DNA of 64,000 nucleotides from Galdieria partita. Taxonomy: Eukaryota; Rhodophyta; Bangiophyceae; Galdieriales; Galdieriaceae. The stretch spans positions 124,001 through 188,000 of the forward strand of contig BQMJ01000011.1 in NCBI GenBank assembly GCA_025991245.1, given 5' to 3'. The position numbers and the translations under genes were made by a program. This document shows, one piece after another, positions 22,836-36,072 of this stretch. Each line of letters begins with the position of its first letter. The first letter of the stretch is position 1. Under the pieces are notes generated by a model. That model ran no database searches. It worked only from the letters and a program-made list of their open reading frames with translations, and was not told where the DNA came from.

Positions 22836-23491
22836 TCAATTTGAGAAACTTTTATTCGTTGCAGTGGAAACGAAAGTGTCATAAAGTTGCCTCCAATGCC
22901 GCACAGGTCTACTATTCAAAGACTTTGCTTTCTCATTCGTTGGTTTCAGATAGAGAAACCATCTAAACGCAAGTAAAGGAAACAGCAATCTCATAAGCTT
23001 ATCATCTCACCTCCTACTGCACTGATATGGGGATCTTTTCTCCATAAAACTTCCAATGGTCAAAAAGTCTTCTCCATGAGTCTCTACAAGTTCTAATAAC
23101 CGTTCGTCTTCTTGTTGTGAAAAAGGAGCTCTACTGACGCTTCTGCTTCCGACAAGTGTTCGAGCACTTGTGACTAAATTTGAGTATATCTTTCAATATT
23201 CTCACAGCAGACTTACCGACTGCGAATGGCAAGGTGCGTTCTCTCTGGGAAATACTCTTCAAGGGTAGTCCACTTTCTGACTCCTTTCAGAGAATGTAGT
23301 AACTCCAGTAATTTTTGGTCTTCTTCTGGTGTCCAAGGTACTCCTTTTTTGATAATACCAAAGTAACTCGAGTTGTGTAGAAAATAACCAAAGTTAGTCT
23401 GAAGAGGATGCCGTGTGTACTGGTAGACTCTTTCAATCCGAGCCAACAACGACAACATTTTTGGTTCACCGCTTTGAGATGACGGTGACAT
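22836..23491 (-). CDS. Two-repeat Myb-like DNA-binding protein
   Basis: Putative transcription factor, 185 residues in three exons (23491-23217, 23166-23011, 22962-22836) with 50- and 48-bp introns; phases agree throughout. Repeat 1 begins VPWTPEEDQKLLELLHSLKG and ends YFPERTHLAIRSRARTL across the first intron. Repeat 2 reads PFSQQEDERLLELVETHGED and ends EKRSPYQCSRRWFLYL across the second. Spacing is that of SANT/Myb repeats with partly substituted tryptophans. The start could be 23491 or 23458. With 23491 it overlaps the start of the divergent HCF173-like gene by 13 bp; with 23458 the two starts are 20 bp apart. Confidence 0.75.
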
Positions 23492-25041
23492 TTGTTCTTT
23501 CAAGTTTTGCTTGTTCAAAGGACTTGCCCTTTACAAAGCAGGAAGTTTGCAAATTAGCTTTGAGAAAGAATCGTGTATGTTCGCATAGGAGTTGTAGGAG
23601 AAGAATAACCAGTGTAATGCCTGTGTTCGCTGTTGACCTGCAACAGAAGTTGGGGCTGAATGTTCGATCTATTTGGAAAAGTTTACTAAGACAAGAACCT
23701 GATTCAGAAACAGAAGACATAAAGAAGCATAAAAGAAATATTTTGGTTGTTGGTGCAACTGGAAGAGTAGGAAGGTTAGTTTGTAAAAATCTGAGTTCGA
23801 GAGTCAAGTATGGTTATTGCATATACGGATTGTCCCGAAGCCCAACTAGTGTGAAGGATGCAGAACTACCAAAAGAAGTGAACGTGTCCTTTGGGGATTT
23901 GCAGGAGAGCAAAAGCCTGGAGAGTTTTGTGGGGAAAGTGGATGGAGTGATCTGGGTGGCAGGTTCACGTGGGCCGCCTGGTTTTGGCACTGGTGGCCCT
24001 CGGGAAATTGATCATTTGGCTCTTAAGAATATGGTACAATTGTTCGCTGAAAGTTGGAAAGCAGGACAGCGTGAGCAAACTATATTTGACTTTTCTCGTC
24101 ATCAGTCGGAACATATCTTTCAGTCTGTGCAACCCAATTCTATTGGAGGGTCAAGTTCTAGTTCTTTTCGGTATTCTACTGGCTTTGGCATTTTTACTGG
24201 TAATCTAATGAAATCCAGTGGCGAAGATCTCGCACAGATAAGAACTCAATTGACAGTTCCTTTATTTCTTTCTGATTTTGATGGCCTTTGCTTGAAAGTG
24301 AAGGGAGATGGTAGACGTTATCGCATTTTACTAAAGGACAACGAAATGGACAGTTCTGAAGAATATTGCTTCCAGTGTGCATTTGACACCAAATCTGGAG
24401 GAGAATGGCAGAATATACGGCTCTTATTTTCAGACTTTATTCCGGTGAAGAATTCCAGTATACTTTTTGGAGAAGGAGAGAATGTCTACAAGTATCGCCT
24501 GAATAAAGGCTCCATTCATATGATTGGTTTCGGTGTTTCCAGATTGGATATAGGTGGAACGGTTGACCCGAACTTTAAACCTGGACCTTTTGAACTTGCA
24601 GTGGAAAGCATTACTGCCTTCACTTTAACGACTCCCCGATTGGTTGTCTTATCAAGCGCTGCAGTTACAAGATTGGAATGGAACGAAAGACAACGTCAGA
24701 TATATGCTGGGTCGTTTAATATTCCCATTGTACAGTTGAATCCTGGTAATATCTTGAATGAAAAGCGAAAGGGAGAGGACGCTGTACGTTCAAGTAGTAT
24801 ACCGTATTGCATTATTCGTGCAACTGGATTGAATGATGAGCATCCTTCTGGAAAAATTGTATTTCAACAAGGAGATACGGCTGTTGGTAGAATTAATCGG
24901 AAAGATGTTGCAGATACTCTTGTTGCAGCCTTGGATTTCCCTTCCTCTAGTTACAAAACATTTGAAATATTTTCAGTTCAAGGCGAAAGATTATCATGGA
25001 AAGATTGTTTTGAAAGTGTACAGTTGGATAGAGAAGTTTGA
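23479..25041 (+). CDS. HCF173-like atypical SDR with inserted CIA30 domain
   Basis: Intronless, 520 residues. In plants HCF173 activates plastid psbA translation and photosystem II assembly. The same layout is visible here: a short basic N-terminus rich in Ser/Arg (likely plastid transit peptide), the SDR nucleotide motif ILVVGATGRVGRLV near residue 89 and DGVIWVAGSRG. A CIA30 (complex I intermediate-associated) domain follows at about residues 200-382, from FDFSRHQSE to ESITAFTL. The SDR fold then resumes with LVVLSSAAVTR and IPYCIIRATGL. The CIA30 insertion inside the SDR domain is the specific signature. A different plastid SDR-CIA30 paralogue is the alternative. Confidence 0.8.
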   Translation: MTVTFVLSSFACSKDLPFTKQEVCKLALRKNRVCSHRSCRRRITSVMPVFAVDLQQKLGLNVRSIWKSLLRQEPDSETEDIKKHKRNILVVGATGRVGRLVCKNLSSRVKYGYCIYGLSRSPTSVKDAELPKEVNVSFGDLQESKSLESFVGKVDGVIWVAGSRGPPGFGTGGPREIDHLALKNMVQLFAESWKAGQREQTIFDFSRHQSEHIFQSVQPNSIGGSSSSSFRYSTGFGIFTGNLMKSSGEDLAQIRTQLTVPLFLSDFDGLCLKVKGDGRRYRILLKDNEMDSSEEYCFQCAFDTKSGGEWQNIRLLFSDFIPVKNSSILFGEGENVYKYRLNKGSIHMIGFGVSRLDIGGTVDPNFKPGPFELAVESITAFTLTTPRLVVLSSAAVTRLEWNERQRQIYAGSFNIPIVQLNPGNILNEKRKGEDAVRSSSIPYCIIRATGLNDEHPSGKIVFQQGDTAVGRINRKDVADTLVAALDFPSSSYKTFEIFSVQGERLSWKDCFESVQLDREV

Positions 25042-25209
25042 TAAGGTTGGCAAATGTGGGATTGGTTGGGCAATAAACAAACAAGGAACCATTTCAAAGG
25101 AGTCTTCAAATTGTGGTGATTTCCAACCGGTTGTTCGGTACCTCAAGAAGCAGAAATGATTTGTGTTGCTTAGGCGTTCTGAACCTTGAGAGTTTTTGTA
25201 TATTCAAGA

Positions 25210-27721
25210 ATGACTTCAGTTCTTCCTCCAAAGTATCCTTCAACAGAACCAACACAACCACCTCCTCCATCGCCTCCTGTCCCTGAGTCACCCACGAAGG
25301 CTACGTATTGTGGAGAACCAACGAAGCCTACTCCACTACCTACTTTGAGACTGTGAGTGTGCCTCCATTGTCATTTGTTTTCTGGACACCTTACTATTGT
25401 TTCGAACTACATAGAGTAATTCTTGGTCTAGCTGTTCTGGCAGACGCTTTTTCGGTAACAAGTAAGAATATTAAGCTTATGAGATGATTCCTATTGACCT
25501 TTTTAGTTGTGTACCCTTTTGCTCCATTTCTAGTACGCGACCTTATGCATATTCCAGATTGGCGTCAAAATGAAGTCGGATACTACTCGGGCTTGATTGC
25601 TTCCTGTTTTACCCTTGGCTCTATGTTTGGAAGCCCGTTATGGGGAGCACTGAGTGATCAAGTTGGTCGGAGGCCAGTAATACTTATTGGTTTAGTGGGA
25701 GACTTTTTTTTTATCAACCTTTTTGGAATGGCTTCCAATATTGCAACTGCTCTGATTTTCCGCTTTTTGCACGGTTTGTCCAGTGGGTACGTACGTTACA
25801 TACAGACGTATATTGGACTTTTTGATTTCGTTATTCATCTTTTTCCTGTAATAGGAATATTGCTGTAGCAAAGACTTATTTGGCAGATATCACTGACTCT
25901 AGCAATGAATCTACAGCTTTTGGTTTAATAGGACTTACGTTTGGTGTTGGAGTAGTAATTGGCCCAGTTATCGGTGGATTCCTATCACGGCCTTCGGTGC
26001 ATTTTCCACAATACTTTCCGCCTGGCTCTTTTTTTGACCGATTTCCGTATTTACTGCCTTGTTTGCTGGTCTCAGTTTATGTATTCGTTGATTTGATCTT
26101 TGCCTTTTTCTTCTTGAATGAGAGTAGAAAAAGGACATTAGTGGATAAAAAGGAAGAACCTGTTGAATACAGTTATGGTATCATCGAAGAAAGTTATCCT
26201 GGTCAAGAACAAGGTGGCGTTACATTGGGTACAACAGTTGCCGATGATATCGTGTCGATTGCACCATCAGATTATTCATCAGTTAGAGATCAGGAAAGAA
26301 TGTATGTAGATAGAAATCTTCTAGAAACTTTTGAAAGACAAGCAGGAGTCACACCTCGAATGAGCCAAAGTTTGTTTTCCTCTATTCCTTCAACTATACA
26401 TGAAGACTCTGAGAATTCATTACGAACTCCGTTACTTGGTACGGAGCGTACTCGAAGTTTTCTAGGAGGTTCTCTATCAGCAAGGTCTATTCGTAGTAGA
26501 CGTGGAAGGGAACGACGGGAATGGGATGAGCATTCCCTTTGGAGTTCCCGTGGAAGTTATACAGAGAATCGAGGTCCACTTTTAACGGAAGCTATCATGG
26601 AGCCAGACGAGGAAGAGCTAGATCCAAGAAGTAAAGCGTTATCTTCCTCACAACAGAGTTTTTCACGATCATTAGATCGAAGCATTCCCGAAAAGGAAGA
26701 AGAGTATGAAGAAGACGAGAGTAATGATTTGGAAGGAAAGAACAATCAAGTACAAATCACAGTTGAAGATGAAGGCTGGCTGTATTCCGATGACTATGTC
26801 AAAAGTCGTGGTAATTCATCGTGGACTTCTCAAAGGAAAGGAAGTGAAAGTTCCAGTTTCATGACTTATGGTTTGAGTGGTAGTTTTGGAGCAGCGACCG
26901 CAAATATTCTTTCACCTTCTCTTCGACCCAGAGCTCCTCGAATAGTAGACCGGTTAAAATTGGATGATGGAGATGGAAGAAGTGCAATTCAAGAAAGTGT
27001 TATAGAAGAGATTTCTCTTTTCTCTCCTGATGAAGAAGGCACTATTCTACCGGAACCTACAAGTGCAACTATCGAAAACAAGACTTTCCGTCTTGTTTTA
27101 ATAATTGCTGTATTGATCTCCTTTACACTGCTTGCAGGTGACGAGGTAATTCCAGTTTGGGCTTCCACACAACCTCCTTTTGGAGGTCTTGGATTTTCTT
27201 CAACTGATATAGGCAGTATACAGGCTCTCGGTGGGGTTACAACCATATTAGTGGCCTTGTATATATTCCCTTATATTGCACGAAGATTAGGTGTAGTAAA
27301 TACTATGAGGCTCGGATTATTGATTGGAAGTATAAACTATTTGTTACCTGCAGTGATTGTTTCATTTGGATGGAGCAGAAAGGATACAATGTCTTGGATA
27401 TTTTATGCATTATTTGATATATTCTTGGCATTCTTTGAACAGTGTTGTTGGGCAGGCATCGCTTTGATAGTCAAGAATTCGGTCCATCCTTCGTCTGTAG
27501 GAATGGCATTAGGCCTAGCACAGGGACTGCAAAGTGCTGGCTTTGCTGCAGGACCTGTTATAGGTGGTTCTCTATTTGCATTTGCCATTTCTTTGGACTT
27601 ACCATCGCCTTTGAGTTATGGACGCTCATTTTTTTATTTAGAAAGTGCTTTGTTGTTGTTCATTTACTTTGTTACAGAGTCATTGCCTCCATGGCCATGG
27701 AAGGTGGAATATTACAAGTAA
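25210..27721 (+). CDS. MFS transporter, ZIF1/tetracycline-resistance-like, with long central loop
   Basis: Predicted proton-coupled antiporter, 778 residues, in four exons (25210-25352, 25415-25461, 25507-25786, 25855-27721). Joins read AFSVTIVYPFAPFLVRDL and LHGLSSGNIAVAKTYLAD. MFS motif A is GALSDQVGRRPVILIG, after TM2. The N-terminus is Pro/Thr-rich and cytosolic. Between the N- and C-terminal six-helix halves lies a loop of about 315 residues (roughly 250-565), rich in Ser, Arg, Asp and Glu and likely phosphorylated. The usual length of ZIFL proteins is about 480. The C-terminal half contains SFTLLAGDEVIPVWAST and GLQSAGFAAGPVIGG. Substrate unknown; plant relatives handle nicotianamine/zinc or potassium. 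Confidence 0.85.
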
Positions 27722-28600
27722 TATTGTAACTTGCAGCTTTGTGTATAATTTTTACTAGAGATAGTTTGACGATATTTAACTACTTGTGTTGTTAAATGCC
27801 AATGTGCAATAGAACAACACTACTTCATATTCGGTATACGTAGTAGAATAAAATAGGGAGCTTATCCTATAGGCTATACAGTGTTGTATTGTGATAAAGC
27901 CCACAAGTCATTGATTATGGGTTATAAACCAAAATGGAAGCGAATACTTTAAGCACTTGTTGTACGGCCGTTGATGTATCGTTATTTCGATTGGGGCATT
28001 GAACAAAGAATCTTGTTCGAGATGTTTTGAAATCTCTTGGAGAAACATAGAAAAAGGTTTTCCTCTGAGTACTCACGGTCGTTGAAACATTGACACTAAA
28101 ATATGAATTGTGCAATTACTTAAGGCCATCTTTCAAAGACAACTTTATTCATCTCTACTTTGCTTCTAGAGATGAATCAATAGAAAAGTTGACTACGCTT
28201 GTATTCCGATATTACATATATTCACTAATATTTCCTGTGTCTAAAACTGCATAGAAGCAAAGTTGTGCTCCACTTTTATGATAGGAATGACACTATTCAA
28301 GAATGTTTGAATCATGATTGTCTATAAATGCAATGGCTTCAAGAAAGATACCCTTACAATATTTGGAGAACAACTCAGTCAATCTATCTCTTATTTTCCG
28401 AAATTCTACCTGTCTGCTTTTTTGTAAGGGCTCATATTGATGGTTCCTCCATGAGAAAGACAAACTAAACTACTCGTTCAAAATGACTACAGAAAACTGC
28501 AACAGGCAACTTGCCTAGCAACCATATCAATTGAAAATTTTCTATACAGCTCACATGACTTTGCAAGAACGAAGACGTCAATAACAGATTCGATTTCTTT
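27722..28600. other. Intergenic, convergent
   Basis: 879 bp. A minus-strand frame of 66 codons at 27915-28115 has no ATG start and no recognised similarity. Nothing else seen. Confidence 0.45.
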
Positions 28601-30785
<2,185 letters not shown>

Positions 30786-31931
30786 ATGGACGTATTGCGA
30801 AAGCAAGAAATACTTCCACAGCTGCCGAAATTGGACAAGTACGAAACAAAGTCCTGTTGTCGGGATACGTGGCAGGCTTCTCTGACAGAAACTGAGAATT
30901 GGCGAGAGAGACTGAGTCTCTTAGCAGACGCGACATCGAAAGAAGGACTTTCCTTAGAGAAAGACAAGAATTTCTTCTCAACGCTGACGCATAACGGACT
31001 TCAGGGAAATTGTATTTCTGCTGAACTCAAGTTGGCTACGACTCCTCAACAAACAGATTTTTCTAGAATACTGTCAGAACACTCGTTTTTACCGTGGAGA
31101 AATAAGGAACCTGGGCGAGAGATGCTTGTCACAGAAACAGAAGAAGGAAAGATAAGAAATTCCAAGGAGAGAAACATTCTTTATGAGGATAAGGATTGGC
31201 AGTCATATTCGAAGCTTCCTTCGTTTGAGATTTTGAGTGCCATTGGCCAGAAGGAAGACAGTACAGATTATCAGGGGCGTTGTTCTTTTGGAGAGGCGGT
31301 AACAAGAACACCTGCAGCTTCTTCTTCACAAGTTGTAGAAAGGAATAACAGAGTAACATTTCACGACAGCAGTATCTTACATTCGATCAATTCTCCTATA
31401 GGGCTTGGTCAACCTCGCAATGATAATAATAGTTGTAGAACTTCATCTTCAGATGAGAATTTATACTCGATTAGGCAACTTCCGTGGAATGAGTCAGCCC
31501 GGACAAGAAATTACGACTGTGTGGAACCGTATCTTGGGGTTTCAATATATGATGAACAGAGAAGATTCGGAGAGAACCCTTATAGTATGAGTACGAGCCC
31601 GTCAGTTTATGAAGAGCCACATCCACTTGTGACTCTTCGTAGCACTGAAGGTTTGACACAAGAACAAAAGCAGTTGAGAAGGTGAGAACCGTTGACTTGT
31701 TTACAAGTAATTTGTTTAAACTTTTCTAGAATTCTAAAGAATCGCTGGAGTGCAAAAATGTCGCGGATGAAAAGAAATGAACAGATTCGCAGATTAGAGT
31801 TCAAATCCAGCGAACAGGAGAAAATAATACGGGAATTGCTTGAAGAAAGAGATAGCTTGAAGAACGAAATCAGTTTGCTGAAGAAGCAAATGGAACAACA
31901 GCAAAATGAGCATGTTTCGGGTTCAAGCTGA
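30786..31931 (+). CDS. bZIP transcription factor
   Basis: 365 residues in two exons (30786-31681 and 31730-31931) with a 48-bp intron placed at the start of the basic region. The basic region reads LKNRWSAKMSRMKR and fits the NRxSAxxSR consensus, with Asn and Arg in place. It is followed by a leucine zipper (RRLEFKSSEQEKIIRELLEERDSLK, quoted by its first residues) with heptad Leu/Ile. The first 300 residues are polar and Ser-rich without recognised domains, probably regulatory. No signal peptide. Confidence 0.85.
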
Positions 31932-32602
31932 TTCAATTGAGGAAACAAACATTTGTAAATATAAATTGTGGGAGATAATGCAGACTTACGTGTTTGACGG
32001 CACTCTTTCAATTAGTTAAATTTTTTTATGGCTTCGAAACGAATAGAAGCATTTACCGTGGATTTTTCGCAACAGTAAATTAGATACTTTTCGTCAGAAC
32101 GTTCTCGGTGTTATGTTGTAAGAGCAAGTCGCATATGACTTGGGTCCATTTACAGTGAAAGAATATTGCCAGTAGAAGTCGAATGCTCCATGCTGAAAGA
32201 AAATTGAAACCAAAACTATCCGAGATCAATATGTAACAGCTGAGGAGAATTACTTTATAAACTCAAAGACCAGAGTATGACTTGGCACAAAGAAATTCCA
32301 AGACGTTAAGACAGTCTTATTTCCCATATAGAGCGATAGGAACACAGTGTTTACTGAATTTCCATTGAGAACTTATTTCATATTTTGTAGAGAAACAACG
32401 CCAACATTGAGTTTTGACTGAATCTAAGTTTATTCATGACTAAGACACAAGTCCAATCACAATCGCATTCGATACTTTCAGAAAGCACGCGGTCAGCGTT
32501 ACACCTCCTCCTCACAGGGCCAACGCTTAATAGACAGCATTTAAGAAATTGTTTTCAATTTGTAGCGCGCCAAAAGAAGTTCAAACTACTGTTGTAATAA
32601 TT
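31932..32602. other. Intergenic
   Basis: 671 bp between tandem plus-strand genes; no frame, RNA gene or repeat recognised. Confidence 0.5.
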
Positions 32603-33321
32603 ATGCCAGTTTGCTTTGTGTTTCATACAACCTTCAACTTTGCGCAAGTTTCTTTTAGAAAAACTTCGAAAGACCTATCGAAACTCAAGGTTTGGCTTAT
32701 TTTTTTTTTGTAATCTTTGAATCTAACACTCAATATAATACTTCCAGTACAACTCGTCTCGAGTTACATACCCTACTCAAGCTGTCTTCTTCAAAGAAAC
32801 TGAAAAGACAAAGTCCTCTGAACCTGTTACAGTTAGCAATGTTTCCAGTCCAACCTCAAAGGTATGTAATTATTTGTTTCTGGAAGCTAAATGCTGAGTG
32901 GTTTTTGGCAGTCAGTCAGTTATGATGGTCAGTTAAACAAACCTGTTTCCAATGGGTCATCAAGAAAGAATATATCACTAGACTCTACAAAGATAACGGA
33001 GTACTCTTCAAAGCTTCTCGCGGATATGTCTTCTCGACCTGCATATTATGGTCAACTTGCATTGACTGCTCTAGTTGGCATAATATGTTTGCAAATTATA
33101 GCTTCTATTGAAGAATCTTTGAATCATATTCCTATACTGCCCAGTCTCTTGGAATTAGTATGTTACATTGTGAAGTATATTTGCGGTTTCTGAACTCCTG
33201 TTAGGTTGGAATAGTGTATACTGCCTTTTTCGCTTGGCGCTATGTGTCCTACCCTGAAACAAGGAGCGAAGTTGAAAATACCCTCAAAAATATTGCTTCA
33301 AAGTTGAACTTCAACAAATAG
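32603..33321 (+). CDS. CURT1-like thylakoid protein with CAAD domain
   Basis: Predicted thylakoid membrane-bending protein. 187 residues in four exons (32603-32689, 32748-32861, 32912-33157, 33205-33321), every junction in phase 0. The first 90 residues are Ser/Thr/Lys-rich with few acids, like a plastid transit peptide. The CAAD domain follows: an amphipathic segment, TM1 (LALTALVGIICLQIIASI), the loop LNHIPILPSLLELVGI and TM2 with AFFAWRYVSYPETRSEVE. The P-x-L/I-P-x-x-L-E-L-V-G-I signature is created exactly across the third splice junction. Related cyanobacterial CAAD domains are appended to aminoacyl-tRNA synthetases; here it stands alone, as in CURT1. Confidence 0.85.
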
Positions 33322-33705
33322 CAGATTTTGTTACAAAATGGACTTTGGGTACAATGGGTTTCTGTCTCTTTCCGTACTCTTTTCAAAATAAATTTATTTC
33401 TTGATTGTATTTTCTGTGTCGATGTCAGCCATGAGTTACACTGTTTGTCATTTTCAAGTTTCAACTTAATGCCTTACAACATTGAAGGATTGATATTTTC
33501 ATTGTGTCCCTCATTAAATAGAATTCCTATCACTACATGTTGTACAATTATCTCAACAATTAGTGTTAGAAGCTGCTCAGAGTTAGTTTTGTCACTTGTA
33601 TAGATATCGTCTAAAATTATTTGTGCGAATACTATCTATTCAACAATGATCGTTCAGTTCCTTCACACAAACAACATCGTTGAGGATTTGTGTTTTGGAT
33701 AGAAT
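33322..33705. other. Intergenic
   Basis: 384 bp of AT-rich spacer between tandem genes; nothing recognised. Confidence 0.5.
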
Positions 33706-35604
33706 ATGGCCACAGAGTCATCGCGACTGTTAGTCGAAATACCGGATAAGCAGTTACTAGACTGGTTGAAAAGCAGGAACAGAATATCTAGAAAATGGAA
33801 TGTTAGCCTGAAGCAGTTAAGAGAACGCATCAAATCTGCTTTGACGGAGCAACTTCCGGAAGGTATTATGCTTGTTACTTACAATTCTCTCTGATGAAAT
33901 TTTTGTCCAGAGCTACGACAAAAATATCCTTCTTCAGAAAGTATTTATTACTTTGAGGTTCAAGATATTTTAGAGTTTGTAAGAAGTCGTCAAGAAGTGA
34001 CTGGGAAGGATTGGCTGGGAAGATCAAAAGATAGACGACTTCGAACATGGTAGACGTTTCTTCAAAACCTTTCGTGTTTCAATCAGTTTAACAATTTTAA
34101 TAGGGAAGAAATTGTCGAAAACTACGAAAAGGACAACCTTCTTCTGGCTGAAGCCGCACAGCGAATGAGCCAATTGACTTGCTTCGTGATACCTCAGAAC
34201 AGAAGCGATATGACCAAGCAGGAAGATTTGATTTCTACTCTAGCAAAGCGCCAAGGTATGTGATTTTCAATTATAGGGAATATGAAACATATTTTTGATT
34301 TGAGTCATAGGTGACCTTCGAAAGAAGTTGGAGGATGCCACGAAGGACTGTGAGAATTTTTTTGAAGGATTCAACTTGGATCCAGCCTTGAATGTCGATT
34401 TACAACTCATACATTTGAAGAGGTATTCGTTTTACATTTATTTTATTCTTGATTTTTGAACAGGTTTTCTTCTGTCAGTAAACTTCCTGGCATATTTCGT
34501 GAAATTGTCTCTGTGTTACAATCGGAACCTTTCTCTAGAGTTCTTAACTATCACGATAATTTTCTTGCAACTCTAACGCCAAATAGACAAGTGGAAGATT
34601 TAAATAGTTTGAGAACATGTATGGCATGTGACATTCAGATGTTGTATCTTGAAGATTCAGTAAGATTGTTTGTTCTCCAAAATGTTGCTTTTACTTATAA
34701 AGTTTGTTAGGAATCTCACAACGATTTATCGTCTTCAGAGCCTGTACAAGTCTTAGGTAGAGGACAAGAAAACATTGGAGTTGGAAGTCAATCCGTTGGA
34801 GTGGAGTCATCCATTGACTGGGGAGAATGGGAAACCGTACAAAGCTCTGACCAGCTTTTGAAAGATTGGAATAGAGAAGACAGTTTTAAGGAATCAACAC
34901 AGTTGCAGTCTATCGAAGGAAGTGAATTAAAGTGTTCCCTCATGAATGATGAGTTTAGAAAATCGGTAGAAGCAGATCTTTTGGAGTTGAAGAGTTTTTT
35001 GGAACAGAGAATAAAAGATTCCGAAGAAGCAATTGGGACTCCACAGTTCTTGGTCGTTAATCAAGAAATGCAACGTGTTGAAAATAATCTTCTTAGTGTG
35101 GAGGTAAATCTTGTTTCTGTGTTAGTCAATTACTAAGACTATGTTTCAGTCCAGGATTGAAAACTTGAAAGAAATGCTGAAGCAAGTGAATGACACATTA
35201 GACCTATTTCGAGGACCTGTTATTTCCCGTATTTTGTTGCTTCGTATATCGCAAAGATATGAAGAGAGACTAAAGCGTTCCTTGCAAGAGAAATTACAGC
35301 GTATTGAGAAAATGTAAGTTGTGAAATTTCAGTACAAAGTGGAAATATGCTGAGTAAGTTGATGACAGAAAGTCTTTAATGAATGCTTGTGAACAACAGA
35401 AGCAAGAGTCTGCAAAGTTACTTTCAGAAGCAGGTGAAGTGAACTTCTCAGTCTTAGGTTTTGTCTTAAGAAATCTGTCTAGAATATCACTATCAGAAGA
35501 ATCGGGACGTCCTTGACAAGTTGAAGAAACTGGTTCAGGATAGATTAGATTCACAGTTCCCTGGATCAGAATTTCGTATCGTTCTTGATATAAACTATGA
35601 ATAA
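33706..35604 (+). CDS. CDK5RAP3: CDK5RAP3 / C53 (UFMylation-linked ER-phagy receptor)
   Basis: In animals and plants C53 binds UFL1-DDRGK1 and ATG8 during ribosome-stall-induced ER-phagy. 499 residues in nine exons: 33706-33862, 33911-34049, 34104-34255, 34311-34422, 34464-34659, 34711-35103, 35150-35313, 35369-35433, 35483-35604; all phases agree. The N-terminal family block is visible (PDKQLLDWLKSRNRISRKW; YYFEVQDILEFV; SRQEVTGKDWLGR; WEEIVENYEKDNLLLAEAAQRM). A disordered region around residues 255-310 contains SIDWGEWETV, combining a shuffled IDWG-type and a canonical W-x-x-V ATG8-interaction motif. The C-terminal half is coiled coil, as in the family, ending in FRIVLDINYE. Confidence 0.9.
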
Positions 35605-36072
35605 TAGCGGATAATGAAACAAAACTACGTATTTTAAGCTGTCCGGAGAAATATTTATCTGTCTATTATTAAAAATATTGAGACAGTTCTATACTACGAA
35701 ATGTTGTTTGGGAAGAGAATAGAGGAGAGTATAATAAACAGTGCGCTGGAAAGTTGGGCTGTTGCAATATCGCGAGTTACAATGTCGCTAGCTAGAAATA
35801 GAACTAGTAACGAGTCATTGATATGAGAACTGCATTGAATGAGTAGAGTTTGTCTATTTTACTTGAATCATTTCTTCAAAAGTCTTTTGTGACGATATAA
35901 AGAACTGCAAATGGCCATATCAGCATCTCATCATTGTTGAACTGTACTTTTATGACAAACTTTTCGGTTGTTGTAAGTCCAACGAAGAAATCACATATCA
36001 AGTGTGCTTTGTCGTCTTTGTCATTGGCAGTCAGTGGGAAGTTGAATTTCTGGTGGTTTGGTTAACTTTGAT
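35605..36072. other. Intergenic
   Basis: 468 bp upstream of eRF3. No gene seen; the eRF3 frame extends a few codons 5' of its ATG without another ATG. Confidence 0.5.
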
